DNA from: Nocardia mikamii NBRC 108933
GTDB lineage: Bacteria > Actinomycetota > Actinomycetes > Mycobacteriales > Mycobacteriaceae
NCBI RefSeq assembly: GCF_001613505.1
Contig: NZ_BDCM01000014.1
Location: 62,001-126,000, forward strand
Direction: 5' to 3'
Length of the DNA stretch: 64,000 bases
Shown: piece by piece, positions 8,144 through 15,580 of the stretch
How the letters are laid out: the number at the start of each line of letters is the position of its first letter
Numbering within the stretch: position 1 is the stretch's first letter
Made by a program: the position numbers and the translations under genes
The notes under the pieces: generated by a model
Seen by the model: only the letters and a program-made list of their open reading frames with translations
Database searches by the model: none
Told to the model about the DNA's origin: nothing

Positions 8144-9385
8144 ATGACTGCACTTTCCCCCGTTCTCCGGCAGGCCACGCCGGTCACCGTCGACCACGGC
8201 GAGGGCTGCTACCTGTACGGCACCGACGGGCGCCGGTATCTCGACTTCACCGCCGGGATCGGCGTCACCAGCACCGGGCACTGTCATCCGCGGGTGGTGG
8301 AGGCCGCGCGCGAACAGATCGGCAGCCTCATCCACGGTCAGTACACGACGGTCATGCACCGGCCGCTGCTCCGACTGACGGAACGACTCGCCGATGTGCT
8401 TCCCGCGCATCTGAATTCGGTGTTCTTCGCCAATTCCGGAAGCGAAGCGGTGGAGGCGGCGTTGCGGCTGGCACGGCAGGCCACCGGCCGGCCGAACGTG
8501 GTGGTCTTCCACGGCGGCTTCCACGGCCGCACGGTCGCCGCCGCGACCATGACCACCTCCGGAACCCGGTTCTCGGCCGGCTTCAGCCCGCTCATGGGCG
8601 GGGTGCACGTGGCGCCGTTCCCCACCGCCTACCGCTACGGCTGGTCGGAGGAGGAAGCCACCGACTTCGCGCTGCGCGAACTCGACTACATCCTGACCAC
8701 GCTGACCGCGCCCGCCGAAACCGCGGCGTTCGTCGTCGAGCCGGTGCTCGGCGAGGGCGGCTACATCCCGGGCAACACCCGGTTCTTCCAGGGCCTGCGC
8801 GAACGCGCCGACCGGCACGGCATCCTGCTGATCTTCGACGAGATCCAGACCGGCTTCGGGCGCACCGGAAAGTTCTTCGGACATCAGCATTTCGATGTGC
8901 GGGCCGACGTCATCACCATCGCCAAGGGGTTGGCGAGCGGATTTCCGCTGTCCGGAATCGCCGCACCCCAGGAACTGATGGCCCGGGCCTGGCCCGGGTC
9001 CCAGGGCGGCACCTACGGTGGCAATGCCGTGGCGTGCGCGGCCGCGGTCGCCACGATCGACGTCATCGAATCGGAAGGGCTGGTGGACAACGCCGCCGCC
9101 CGCGGCACGCAACTGCTGGCCGGAGCACGGGCCGGGGCCACCAAGGCGATCGGCGACGTGCGCGGGCTGGGACTGCTCGTAGGATGCGAATTCACCACGG
9201 CCACAGGAGAACCCGACACGGCGACGGCGACGGCCGCGCAGCAGCTGGCGGCTCGGCGCGGCCTGCTTCTGCTGACCTGCGGCGCCTACAGCAATGTCGT
9301 GCGGATGATCCCGCCGCTGATCGTGACCGCCGAACAGGTCGACGAGGCACTGGCGCTGTGGAACGGAGTCCTCGACGAGCTGTAG
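8144..9385 (+). CDS. gabT: class III PLP aminotransferase (4-aminobutyrate transaminase type)
   Basis: A 413-residue class III aminotransferase with the PLP lysine at 261 in ITIAKGLASGFPLS. Asp232 in FDEIQTGFGRTG contacts the pyridine nitrogen, and NSGSEAVEAALRLAR near 97-111 is the cofactor phosphate loop. The closest functional class is GABA:2-oxoglutarate transaminase, though ornithine or other omega-amino substrates are possible. GGAGG precedes the ATG. It is divergent from the semialdehyde dehydrogenase gene and followed after 36 bases by the DUF3830 gene, probably one transcript. Assignment to the family is firm; the amino donor is inferred from the neighbour. Confidence 0.9.
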   Translation: MTALSPVLRQATPVTVDHGEGCYLYGTDGRRYLDFTAGIGVTSTGHCHPRVVEAAREQIGSLIHGQYTTVMHRPLLRLTERLADVLPAHLNSVFFANSGSEAVEAALRLARQATGRPNVVVFHGGFHGRTVAAATMTTSGTRFSAGFSPLMGGVHVAPFPTAYRYGWSEEEATDFALRELDYILTTLTAPAETAAFVVEPVLGEGGYIPGNTRFFQGLRERADRHGILLIFDEIQTGFGRTGKFFGHQHFDVRADVITIAKGLASGFPLSGIAAPQELMARAWPGSQGGTYGGNAVACAAAVATIDVIESEGLVDNAAARGTQLLAGARAGATKAIGDVRGLGLLVGCEFTTATGEPDTATATAAQQLAARRGLLLLTCGAYSNVVRMIPPLIVTAEQVDEALALWNGVLDEL

Positions 9386-9421
9386 CGCCACACCGGCATC
9401 CGATCGGAACAGGAGAACCCG

Positions 9422-9937
9422 ATGGCCCGTTACCTCACCATCACCCTCACCAAGGCCGGCGTGCGCTGCCGGGCGCGACTGCTGGACGAGCAGGCGCCCC
9501 GCACCTGCGCGGCGGTCTGGGAGGCCCTGCCCCAGGAGGGCGACGCGTTCCACGCCAAATACGCGCGCAACGAGGTGTACACCCTGGTACCGCGCATCAC
9601 CGCGGCACCGCATCGTGAAAACCCCACGGTCACACCGATTCCCGGCGACGTCTGCCTGTTCGATTTCGAACCGTGGGAGATCGGCAATCCGGCCTACGGC
9701 TACGAACCCGGTTCGGCCGCGCACGCCGAGCAGGGCGCCACCGATCTGGCCCTGTTCTACGACCGCAACAACCTGCTGATCAACGGTGATATGGGCTGGG
9801 TGCCCGGGAACGTCTTCGCGACCATCGACGAGGGCCTGCCCGAACTGGCCGCGGCATGCAACGCACTGTGGCTGCGCGGCGTCGAGGGCGAAACCCTGTC
9901 CTTCGCACGGTCTCTCGACACAGGCCAAGTCATCTGA
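9422..9937 (+). CDS. DUF3830 family protein (cyclophilin-like fold)
   Basis: A 171-residue protein recognised as DUF3830, a family with a cyclophilin-like beta barrel but no proven activity. The pattern RCRARLLDEQAPRTCAAVWEALP near the N terminus and the central PGDVCLFDFEPWEIG are typical. DUF3830 genes are often found beside amidases and Asp/Glu racemase-type isomerases, as here, so a part in the same catabolic route is likely. AGGAG precedes the ATG. It ends 155 bases before the secreted toxin-like gene, which has its own promoter. Confidence 0.8.
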   Translation: MARYLTITLTKAGVRCRARLLDEQAPRTCAAVWEALPQEGDAFHAKYARNEVYTLVPRITAAPHRENPTVTPIPGDVCLFDFEPWEIGNPAYGYEPGSAAHAEQGATDLALFYDRNNLLINGDMGWVPGNVFATIDEGLPELAAACNALWLRGVEGETLSFARSLDTGQVI

Positions 9938-9987
9938 TCCGAACCGCCACGCCGGCAACCGATTTCGTGACCGGCCCGGAAATTCGA

Positions 9988-10072
9988 TTGGCGGACCTCG
10001 CCGACAGTCGTACTCTGATCCGTGTAGTCACCGCAGGGGGCGGTGACGACATGGATCGGCACCGATCGGTGC
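9988..10072 (+). promoter_or_regulatory. promoter and structured leader of the toxin-like gene
   Basis: TTGGCG (9988-9993), 17 bases, then TACTCT (10011-10016) form a good sigma-70-type promoter. Downstream, and before the ribosome site, lie a perfect hairpin GTCACCGC-AGGGG-GCGGTGAC (10027-10047) and the palindrome GCACCGATCGGTGC (10059-10072). The leader could limit translation of the toxin-like product. Confidence 0.6.
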
Positions 10073-10092
10073 TCGATGGAGGGGTACGCAAG

Positions 10093-10560
10093 TTGAAGAT
10101 TCGTGTATTCGTCATGGCCGCGGCCGCACTGGCCGCCCCGATGGTGCTGTCCGCACCCGACCCGGTGGCCCACGCCTCGTCGCCCTGGGGCGCCTGCGGG
10201 ATCAGGACGGACGAGTCGAAGGTGGTCAGTACCTACGGCGATTGGAAACTGTTGTGCGGGAACAAGAATTACGGTTACCGCCATATCCAGGATAGGCACC
10301 AGGCCGAGTGGGAGGGGCTTGCGGATATCGAAGGCCGCAACTGGCGCGACATAGCCGATATGGCCATCGCCAAGGCACACGACGCCCCGGACTGGCATGG
10401 CCCGCAAGGCTCCGGCAAGTACTGTTACACCGGCCAGATCTATCTGGTCAACCATGTCACCGGAGCGATCGTGAAGACGGTCCAGCCCACCGTGATCGTG
10501 GCGGAGAACGGGCAGGTGGTCACCGCTTTTCCTGGAGGAGCATGCCGTGGACAAGTCTGA
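10093..10560 (+). CDS. small secreted protein, candidate BECR-type ribonuclease toxin
   Basis: A 155-residue exported protein. GGAGGGG at 10078-10084 lies eight bases before a TTG start at 10093. An ATG at 10051 in the same frame would prepend a poor leader. Residues 1-28 form a Sec signal peptide ending VAHA. The mature part has four Cys (35, 55, 111, 151), enough for two disulfides. It also has the pattern GYRHIQDRH (His64, Arg68, His69) and a late strand VVTAFPGG (Thr144). A HIxxRH element followed by a late Thr/Ser strand is the layout of Barnase-EndoU-colicin-RelE (BECR) fold nuclease toxins. This is inference from pattern, not proof. It overlaps the next gene by 14 bases, as toxin-immunity pairs often do. 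Confidence 0.65.
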   Translation: MKIRVFVMAAAALAAPMVLSAPDPVAHASSPWGACGIRTDESKVVSTYGDWKLLCGNKNYGYRHIQDRHQAEWEGLADIEGRNWRDIADMAIAKAHDAPDWHGPQGSGKYCYTGQIYLVNHVTGAIVKTVQPTVIVAENGQVVTAFPGGACRGQV

Positions 10561-10912
10561 ACCGAGTGCTGACGACCTCGTGGAGTCGGTGATTCGTGCC
10601 GGTGCGGAAGCCGGGTATCGGGTCGACCGGGATGAGGCGGGGCGATTGCGAATCACGGCGGTCCGCGAGGCGCCGATCGACCCGGCCTTGGTATTCAGGG
10701 TGACCGACGGGGAGTTGCGCGATTACTACACCCGGTTGTCGGCGGAATCGGGTGGACCGTTGGGAGCCCGAACTCCGTGGGAGGCATGGATGCTCCTGAT
10801 GTCGACTCATCTCGACGAGGCCGTCTACGAGGCAGGACGGTTGGACGGTCCTGGCGTGATCGTGATCGGTGACACGGGTTTCCGGGCGGTGTCTCGGTCG
10901 ACCACCGACTAG
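10547..10912 (+). CDS. small acidic protein, probable immunity partner
   Basis: A 121-residue cytoplasmic protein with no signal peptide and no family I recognise. It is acidic (for example SEPSADDL, THLDEAVYE), of the size usual for immunity proteins. The GTG start at 10547 follows CTGGAGGA and overlaps the end of the secreted gene by 14 bases, so translation is coupled. The immunity role rests only on size, charge, overlap and the toxin-like character of its neighbour. It converges on the amidase gene with about 50 bases between stops, and no strong terminator is visible there. Confidence 0.6.
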   Translation: MDKSEPSADDLVESVIRAGAEAGYRVDRDEAGRLRITAVREAPIDPALVFRVTDGELRDYYTRLSAESGGPLGARTPWEAWMLLMSTHLDEAVYEAGRLDGPGVIVIGDTGFRAVSRSTTD

Positions 10913-10961
10913 GAGCACAGCACGGCACCAGCGCTTGCGACGAAGCCCGCTCGCCCCAGAT

Positions 10962-12353
10962 TCAGGCCAGGACCAGTTCGGCGAAGCGGGCCAGCGCCAG
11001 GACGAAATCGTCGGAGTGGCGCGGCCCGACGATCTGCAGTCCCACCGGCATCCCCGCCGCGGTCGTGCCCGCCGGAATGCTGATCGCCGGTTGCTGAGTG
11101 AGGTTGAACGGATAGGTGAACGGCGTCCATTGCGGCCAGCTGTCCATCGAACTGCCCGGCGGCACATCGTATCCGGCCTCGAAGGCGGTGATCGGCATCG
11201 TCGGAGTGATCAGCACGTCGTAGACGGTGTGGAAGGCGCCCATGGCGATTCCGATCTCGGCGGCCACCGCACGGGCGTTCAGATAGTCGACCGCGCCGAG
11301 CGCCAGACCACGATCCCACATGGCCCCCAGTCCGGGATCGACGCGGTCGCGCGAACCCGGCGGGAAGGTCGACAGCAGGGTCGCCGCACCGGCCGCCCAC
11401 ATCCGTTCGAACGCCTCCCGCGGATCGGCGAAGCCCGGATCCGCCTCCACCACCCGCAAGCCGGCCTCGTCCAGTTTTCGCACGGCCGCAGCGACGACCG
11501 CCGCGACCTCCGGATCCACCTGGGCGAAGCCGAGATTCGCCGAATAGCCGACCGTCGCTCCGCGCACCTCGCGCTGTAGTTCACCCCGGAACGTCGTCAG
11601 CGGCGGTGCCCCCGCGGTCGGATCCCGCGGATCGGGCAGCGACAGGATGTCCATCAACAGCGCCACATCCTCCACCGATCGGGCGATGGGCCCCGCATGT
11701 GCCAGCGGTCCGAACGGACTGGCCGGATACAGCGGGATGCGGCCGTGGGTGGGCTTGAAACCTACGACACCGCAGAACGACGCGGGAATCCGCACACTGC
11801 CGCCACCGTCGGTGCCTATCGACACCGGCCCCATCCCGGCCGCGACCGCCACCGCCGAACCGCCGGACGAACCGCCGGACGTGGTAGCCGGATCCACCGG
11901 GTTGCGGGTGATGCCGGTGAGCGCGCTGTCGGTTGTCGCCTTCCAGGCGAGTTCCGGCGTGGTGGTCTTGCCCAGGAAGACGAGCCCGTCCTCGCGCAGC
12001 CGCGCGGTCGCGGGGCTGTCGACCGGCCACGGCGCGTCCGGCCGGATGGAGGTCGAGCCGCGCAGGGTGGGCCATCCCTGAGTGAGGAAGACGTCCTTGA
12101 TCGAGATCGGCACGCCGTCGAGCAGTCCCTGCGCATGTCCGTTGTGCCAGCGGGCCTCGGATTCCTTGGCCTGGATCAACGCTCGCTCGGGATCGACCAG
12201 GCAGTACGCGTTGAGGGCGGCGTCGCGCGCGGCGATCGCGTCCAGCGCCGCCTGCGTGGCCTCGACGGGAGACAACGCCCCGGTCGAATAGGCGGAGGCC
12301 AACTCGGCCGCGGTCATCGCCGCGGGGTCGGTCCCGGTTCCGGGGTGGGCCAT
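10962..12353 (-). CDS. amidase (amidase-signature family)
   Basis: A 463-residue amidohydrolase of the amidase-signature superfamily. It would hydrolyse a carboxamide to acid and ammonia. The Ser-cisSer-Lys triad is visible: Lys86 in SIKDVF, cis-Ser162 in TSGGSSGGSA and the nucleophile Ser186 in GTDGGGSVR. The length is normal. The ATG at 12353 follows the hydroxyacid dehydrogenase stop by 11 bases, so the two are probably one transcript fired from the operator-bearing promoter at 13337-13365. The substrate is not evident. Maleamate-like or other dicarboxylic half-amides would suit the neighbouring isomerase-type proteins. Confidence 0.9.
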   Translation of the reverse strand: MAHPGTGTDPAAMTAAELASAYSTGALSPVEATQAALDAIAARDAALNAYCLVDPERALIQAKESEARWHNGHAQGLLDGVPISIKDVFLTQGWPTLRGSTSIRPDAPWPVDSPATARLREDGLVFLGKTTTPELAWKATTDSALTGITRNPVDPATTSGGSSGGSAVAVAAGMGPVSIGTDGGGSVRIPASFCGVVGFKPTHGRIPLYPASPFGPLAHAGPIARSVEDVALLMDILSLPDPRDPTAGAPPLTTFRGELQREVRGATVGYSANLGFAQVDPEVAAVVAAAVRKLDEAGLRVVEADPGFADPREAFERMWAAGAATLLSTFPPGSRDRVDPGLGAMWDRGLALGAVDYLNARAVAAEIGIAMGAFHTVYDVLITPTMPITAFEAGYDVPPGSSMDSWPQWTPFTYPFNLTQQPAISIPAGTTAAGMPVGLQIVGPRHSDDFVLALARFAELVLA

Positions 12354-12364
12354 CGTGACTCCCT

Positions 12365-13330
12365 TCAACTGGGCACGTAACCCAGCTTCTTGTCGACCAC
12401 ATTCTGTAAGGGCTGACCGGTGATCCAGCGCTGGAAGTTGTCGGTGAACGCGGCGACGATCTCCGATCGCCAGCCGATGAAGTCGCCGCTGTTGTGCGGG
12501 GTGACAACCACATTCGGCAGATCCCACAGCGGATGACCGGCCGGCAGCGGTTCCGGATCGACCACGTCCAGCGCCGCACCGGCGAGAGCGCCACCGCGCA
12601 GCGCGGCGACCAGATCGTCGGTGACGACCGACTCCCCCCGGCCCACATTGATGAAACGCGCATGCGGTTTCATCGCCGCGAACGCACTCGCGTCGAACAG
12701 ACGCCGGGTCTGCGGCGTCAGCGGCGCCACGCAGATCACGTAGTCGGCGCCCGGTAGTTCGGCGCGCAGATCGGTTGCGACGGTACCGAAGTCGGGATCG
12801 TCGGTGCGGTCGGTGCGGCCCAGCCCGCGGACCCGCATACCGGCGGCCCGCAGCAGGCGTGCGATGGCGCGCCCGATGGAGCCGGTGCCGACCACCAGCG
12901 CCGCGGCTCCGGCGACGCGCTCGGATTCGCGATGGTGCCATTGGTGGCGCTGCTGCAGACGCAGCGATTCGGGCAGATCCTTGGCGAACGCGAGGATCTG
13001 TGCCAGCACGTATTCCGCGATGGGCTGATCGAACAGACCGCGGGTGTTGGTCACCAGCACATCGCTGTCGATCAGTTCGTCGAACATCACGGCATCGACC
13101 CCGGTGCCTCCGACGTGAACCCAGCGCAACCGATCGGCGCGATGCCAGGCACCGGGCAGGGCGGTGCTCTGAAAGTCGTAGACGAACAGCGCCTCCGCGC
13201 CGGGCAGCGCGCCCGCGAGGTCCGCACCGTCGGCGAAGCGAACGGTGGCCTGCTGCGACACCGGACGCAGATATGCCGCGTCGGGCTCGACGCCGTCGTG
13301 CAGGACGGTGACAACTGGGCCCGCGTTCAT
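12365..13330 (-). CDS. D-isomer-specific 2-hydroxyacid dehydrogenase
   Basis: A 321-residue NAD(P)-dependent dehydrogenase interconverting a D-2-hydroxyacid and its 2-oxoacid. The Rossmann motif is VGTGSIGRAIARLLRAAG. The catalytic set is Arg in INVGRGE, Glu in VDPEPLP and His in VTPHNSG. The N-terminal domain is shorter than in phosphoglycerate dehydrogenase and there is no ACT domain. The ATG start lies six bases after a -10 TAGCCT, so the mRNA is probably leaderless. It is divergent from the isomerase-type genes. The substrate is unknown. Confidence 0.9.
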   Translation of the reverse strand: MNAGPVVTVLHDGVEPDAAYLRPVSQQATVRFADGADLAGALPGAEALFVYDFQSTALPGAWHRADRLRWVHVGGTGVDAVMFDELIDSDVLVTNTRGLFDQPIAEYVLAQILAFAKDLPESLRLQQRHQWHHRESERVAGAAALVVGTGSIGRAIARLLRAAGMRVRGLGRTDRTDDPDFGTVATDLRAELPGADYVICVAPLTPQTRRLFDASAFAAMKPHARFINVGRGESVVTDDLVAALRGGALAGAALDVVDPEPLPAGHPLWDLPNVVVTPHNSGDFIGWRSEIVAAFTDNFQRWITGQPLQNVVDKKLGYVPS

Positions 13331-13331
13331 A

Positions 13332-13377
13332 TTGACAGGCTAAAAACCCATCGTATGCTTGTCAACAATCCGATTGT
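13332..13377. promoter_or_regulatory. overlapping divergent promoters with GntR-type operator
   Basis: Plus strand: TTGACA (13332-13337), 16 bases, TATGCT (13354-13359). Minus strand: TTGACA (13360-13365), 17 bases, TAGCCT (13337-13342). The operator TTGTCAACAATCCGA (13359-13373) is identical to 8072-8086. It covers the minus -35 and the plus -10/start region, and is followed by the symmetry ACAAT-CCG-ATTGT (13365-13377). Binding would shut both promoters. Confidence 0.75.
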
Positions 13378-13415
13378 GTGCGGAGGTTCGTCGCCCGAAC
13401 GCGAGAGGGGCCCTC

Positions 13416-14156
13416 GTGGAACTGAACTTTCCCGAGTTGGACGGACCTGTCGCGCAACGAGGTATCGGGATCATCGCGCCGTTCGACCTGGCGCTGGAAC
13501 GCGAACTGTGGCGGTGGGCGCCGCTGGAGGTCAGCCTGCATCTCGCCCGCACGCCGTACGAACCGGTGCCGGTCTCCCTCGAAATGGCCGAATTGGTTTC
13601 CGACGCAGCGCATCTCACCGCCGCCACCCGCAACGTCCTGCACGTCGAGCCCGAGGTCATCGCCTATCTGTGTACCTCGGGCAGTTTCATCAAGGGGCTG
13701 GCCTACGAGCGGTCGCTGCGCGACACCATCTGCCGGGCCGGCGCCCGGGACGCGATCACCACCTCCGGCGCGCTGATCGAGGCGGTACGCAAACTGCAGC
13801 TGTCCCGGTTGTCGGTCATCACGCCCTACGACGACATCCTCACCGGGAAACTGCACGAGTTCCTGCACGAAGCCGGCTGTGAGGTGCTGCGGTCGGACCA
13901 CCTCGGACTGGGCGGCGGCATCTGGAAGGTCGGCTACCGCACCATCGCCGAACGCATCATGGCCGCCGACGATCCCGCCGCCCAGGCCATCTTCGTCAGC
14001 TGCACCAACCTCCCCACCTACGACCTGGTCGAGCCGCTGGAACGACTTCTCGGCAAGCCGGTCCTGACCGCCAATCAACTGACCATGTGGGCCTGCCTGG
14101 GACGGATGAAACTACCGATGATGGGTCCCGGCAAATGGCTGCAGAACGTTTTCTAG
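13416..14156 (+). CDS. Asp/Glu racemase superfamily protein, maleate isomerase / arylmalonate decarboxylase type
   Basis: A 246-residue member of the superfamily of cofactor-free racemases, maleate cis-trans isomerases and arylmalonate decarboxylases. Both cysteines used for chemistry in maleate isomerase are present in the expected settings: Cys86 in YLCTSGSF and Cys196 in VSCTNLPTYD. The GTG at 13416 has GAGAGGGG five bases upstream and fixes the start. It is the first gene of a three-gene plus-strand operon with its paralogue and the GntR gene. The likely reaction is isomerisation or racemisation of a dicarboxylate feeding the dehydrogenases around it. The substrate is inferred only. Confidence 0.85.
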   Translation: MELNFPELDGPVAQRGIGIIAPFDLALERELWRWAPLEVSLHLARTPYEPVPVSLEMAELVSDAAHLTAATRNVLHVEPEVIAYLCTSGSFIKGLAYERSLRDTICRAGARDAITTSGALIEAVRKLQLSRLSVITPYDDILTGKLHEFLHEAGCEVLRSDHLGLGGGIWKVGYRTIAERIMAADDPAAQAIFVSCTNLPTYDLVEPLERLLGKPVLTANQLTMWACLGRMKLPMMGPGKWLQNVF

Positions 14157-14164
14157 GAGGCGCT

Positions 14165-14911
14165 GTGCAACGGATACCGACCGTCGGGTTCATCTACCCC
14201 GACCACGCCGCCGAGGACGAATACCCCTGGGCCGCAGCACAACTCGGCGTGGATCTGCGAGTCGCGCACATCTACGGCACCGATCTGCACGCGGTGCCGG
14301 AGCTGCTCGACCTCGGCAGTCCGGAGAAGTTGCGCGAGGGTGCGCGACTGCTCGCGCCCTGCGCACCGCGGGCGGTGGTGTGGGCCTGCACCTCGGGCAG
14401 TTTCGTCTACGGCCCGCAGGGGGCGCGCGATCAGGTGGACCGGCTCGCCCGCGACTGCGGAGTTCCCGCGTCGAGTACCAGTTTCGCGTTCGTGGACGCG
14501 GTGCGCGCGATCGGCGTCCACGACGTCGCGGTATGCGCCAGCTATCCGGACGAGGTGGCCGCCCTGTTCGTGGACTTCCTCGCCGCGGCGGATATCCGGG
14601 TGGTCTCGATGTCGAGCGCCGGAATCGACACCGCCGCCGAAGTGGGCACCCTCACCCCGGAGCAGGTCCTGACGCTGGCGGCGGCGAACGATCATCCCGA
14701 CGCCGAGGCGTTGCTCGTTCCCGATACCGCGATGCATACGATACAACTGCTTCCGGAGCTGGAATCAGCGCTCGGCAAGCCGGTACTCACCGCGAACCAG
14801 GTCACCGTCTGGCAGGGGTTGCGACTGGCGGATCTGCCCGCCGCCTCGCCGCCGTCCGGACCGGGGCTCGGAACGCTCTTCTCGGAAAGGCCGATTCATG
14901 TCGGTGATTGA
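14165..14911 (+). CDS. Asp/Glu racemase superfamily protein lacking the second cysteine
   Basis: A 248-residue paralogue of the preceding protein. The first active-site Cys is kept (Cys75 in WACTSGSF). The second position, aligned through the shared GKPVLTANQ segment, reads LVPDTAM with Asp187 in place of Cys. It therefore cannot run the normal two-cysteine racemase mechanism. It may be a one-Cys enzyme, the regulatory partner of a heteromer, or have a changed activity. AGGAGG at 14155-14160 precedes the GTG by four bases. It overlaps the GntR gene by 14 bases. Confidence 0.82.
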   Translation: MQRIPTVGFIYPDHAAEDEYPWAAAQLGVDLRVAHIYGTDLHAVPELLDLGSPEKLREGARLLAPCAPRAVVWACTSGSFVYGPQGARDQVDRLARDCGVPASSTSFAFVDAVRAIGVHDVAVCASYPDEVAALFVDFLAAADIRVVSMSSAGIDTAAEVGTLTPEQVLTLAAANDHPDAEALLVPDTAMHTIQLLPELESALGKPVLTANQVTVWQGLRLADLPAASPPSGPGLGTLFSERPIHVGD

Positions 14912-15572
14912 GTTCGAACCCGTGAATCGGCAGTCCACGGCGGAAATGATCGCCGACCGGCTGCGTACGGCGATCATGCACGGCACGGTCGCGCCCGGTA
15001 CCCAGCTGGTCGAGGCCGATCTCGCCACGCAATTCGACGTTTCCCGCGGACCGGTGCGCGAGGCCATGCAGCGACTGGTCTCGGAGGGGCTGCTGCACAG
15101 CGTCCGCCACCGCGGCATCTTCGTCATCGAACTGAGTCTCGACGACGTCGTGGACATCTACCGGGCCCGCACCGCGATCGAGGGCGGGGCGCTGGATCTG
15201 ATCCTGGACGACCGCCGCGAGATCGCCTACGCGGCACTGGAAACCAGTGTCGCCGACATGCAGGACTGCGCCGCGCGGGGTGATGCCACCGGCGTCACCG
15301 AAGCCGACCACGCCTTCCACCAGGCCCTGGTGACCAGCGCCGACAGTCCCCGGCTGGTGCGCGCGGCACAGACCCTCCTGATCGAGACGCGCATGTGCCT
15401 GGGCGCGTTGCAGACCACCTACACCGACCTCGGCGAGCAGGTCCGTGAACACATCGCCCTCCGCGAGGCGATCGCCGCCGGCCCGCCGCACGAGGTTCGC
15501 GAATTGCTGGCCGGACATATGCGCGACGCCGTCGAACGACTCCGGCAGCAGGCCGGCGGCGGCGAGGAGTAG
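14898..15572 (+). CDS. GntR-family transcriptional regulator (FadR/FCD type)
   Basis: A 224-residue regulator with an N-terminal winged helix (about 8-75, including QFDVSRGPVREAMQRL) and a C-terminal helical FCD ligand domain (about 80-215). The family commonly binds carboxylic acids and releases DNA when the effector is present. It is the last gene of the isomerase operon and sits in the same island as the two copies of TTGTCAACAATCCGA, whose TTGT-N2-ACAA core resembles FCD-type operators. It is the best candidate to control both divergent promoters, including its own. The ATG start overlaps the preceding gene, so it is translationally coupled. Confidence 0.92.
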   Translation: MSVIEFEPVNRQSTAEMIADRLRTAIMHGTVAPGTQLVEADLATQFDVSRGPVREAMQRLVSEGLLHSVRHRGIFVIELSLDDVVDIYRARTAIEGGALDLILDDRREIAYAALETSVADMQDCAARGDATGVTEADHAFHQALVTSADSPRLVRAAQTLLIETRMCLGALQTTYTDLGEQVREHIALREAIAAGPPHEVRELLAGHMRDAVERLRQQAGGGEE

Positions 15573-15580
15573 CCGCGGCC

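Noticed and set aside
7114..9618. Plus-strand frame of over 800 codons across the gabD-gabT region
   Set aside because: It is antisense to gabD and then out of frame with gabT. The product is low-complexity and the true genes explain the region.
10051..10092. ATG at 10051 as start of the secreted toxin-like protein
   Set aside because: It would put 14 charged residues before the signal peptide and has no ribosome site. GGAGGGG fits the TTG at 10093.
10913..10961. Terminator between the immunity-like gene and the amidase gene
   Set aside because: No stem of useful length is present in this short convergent gap.
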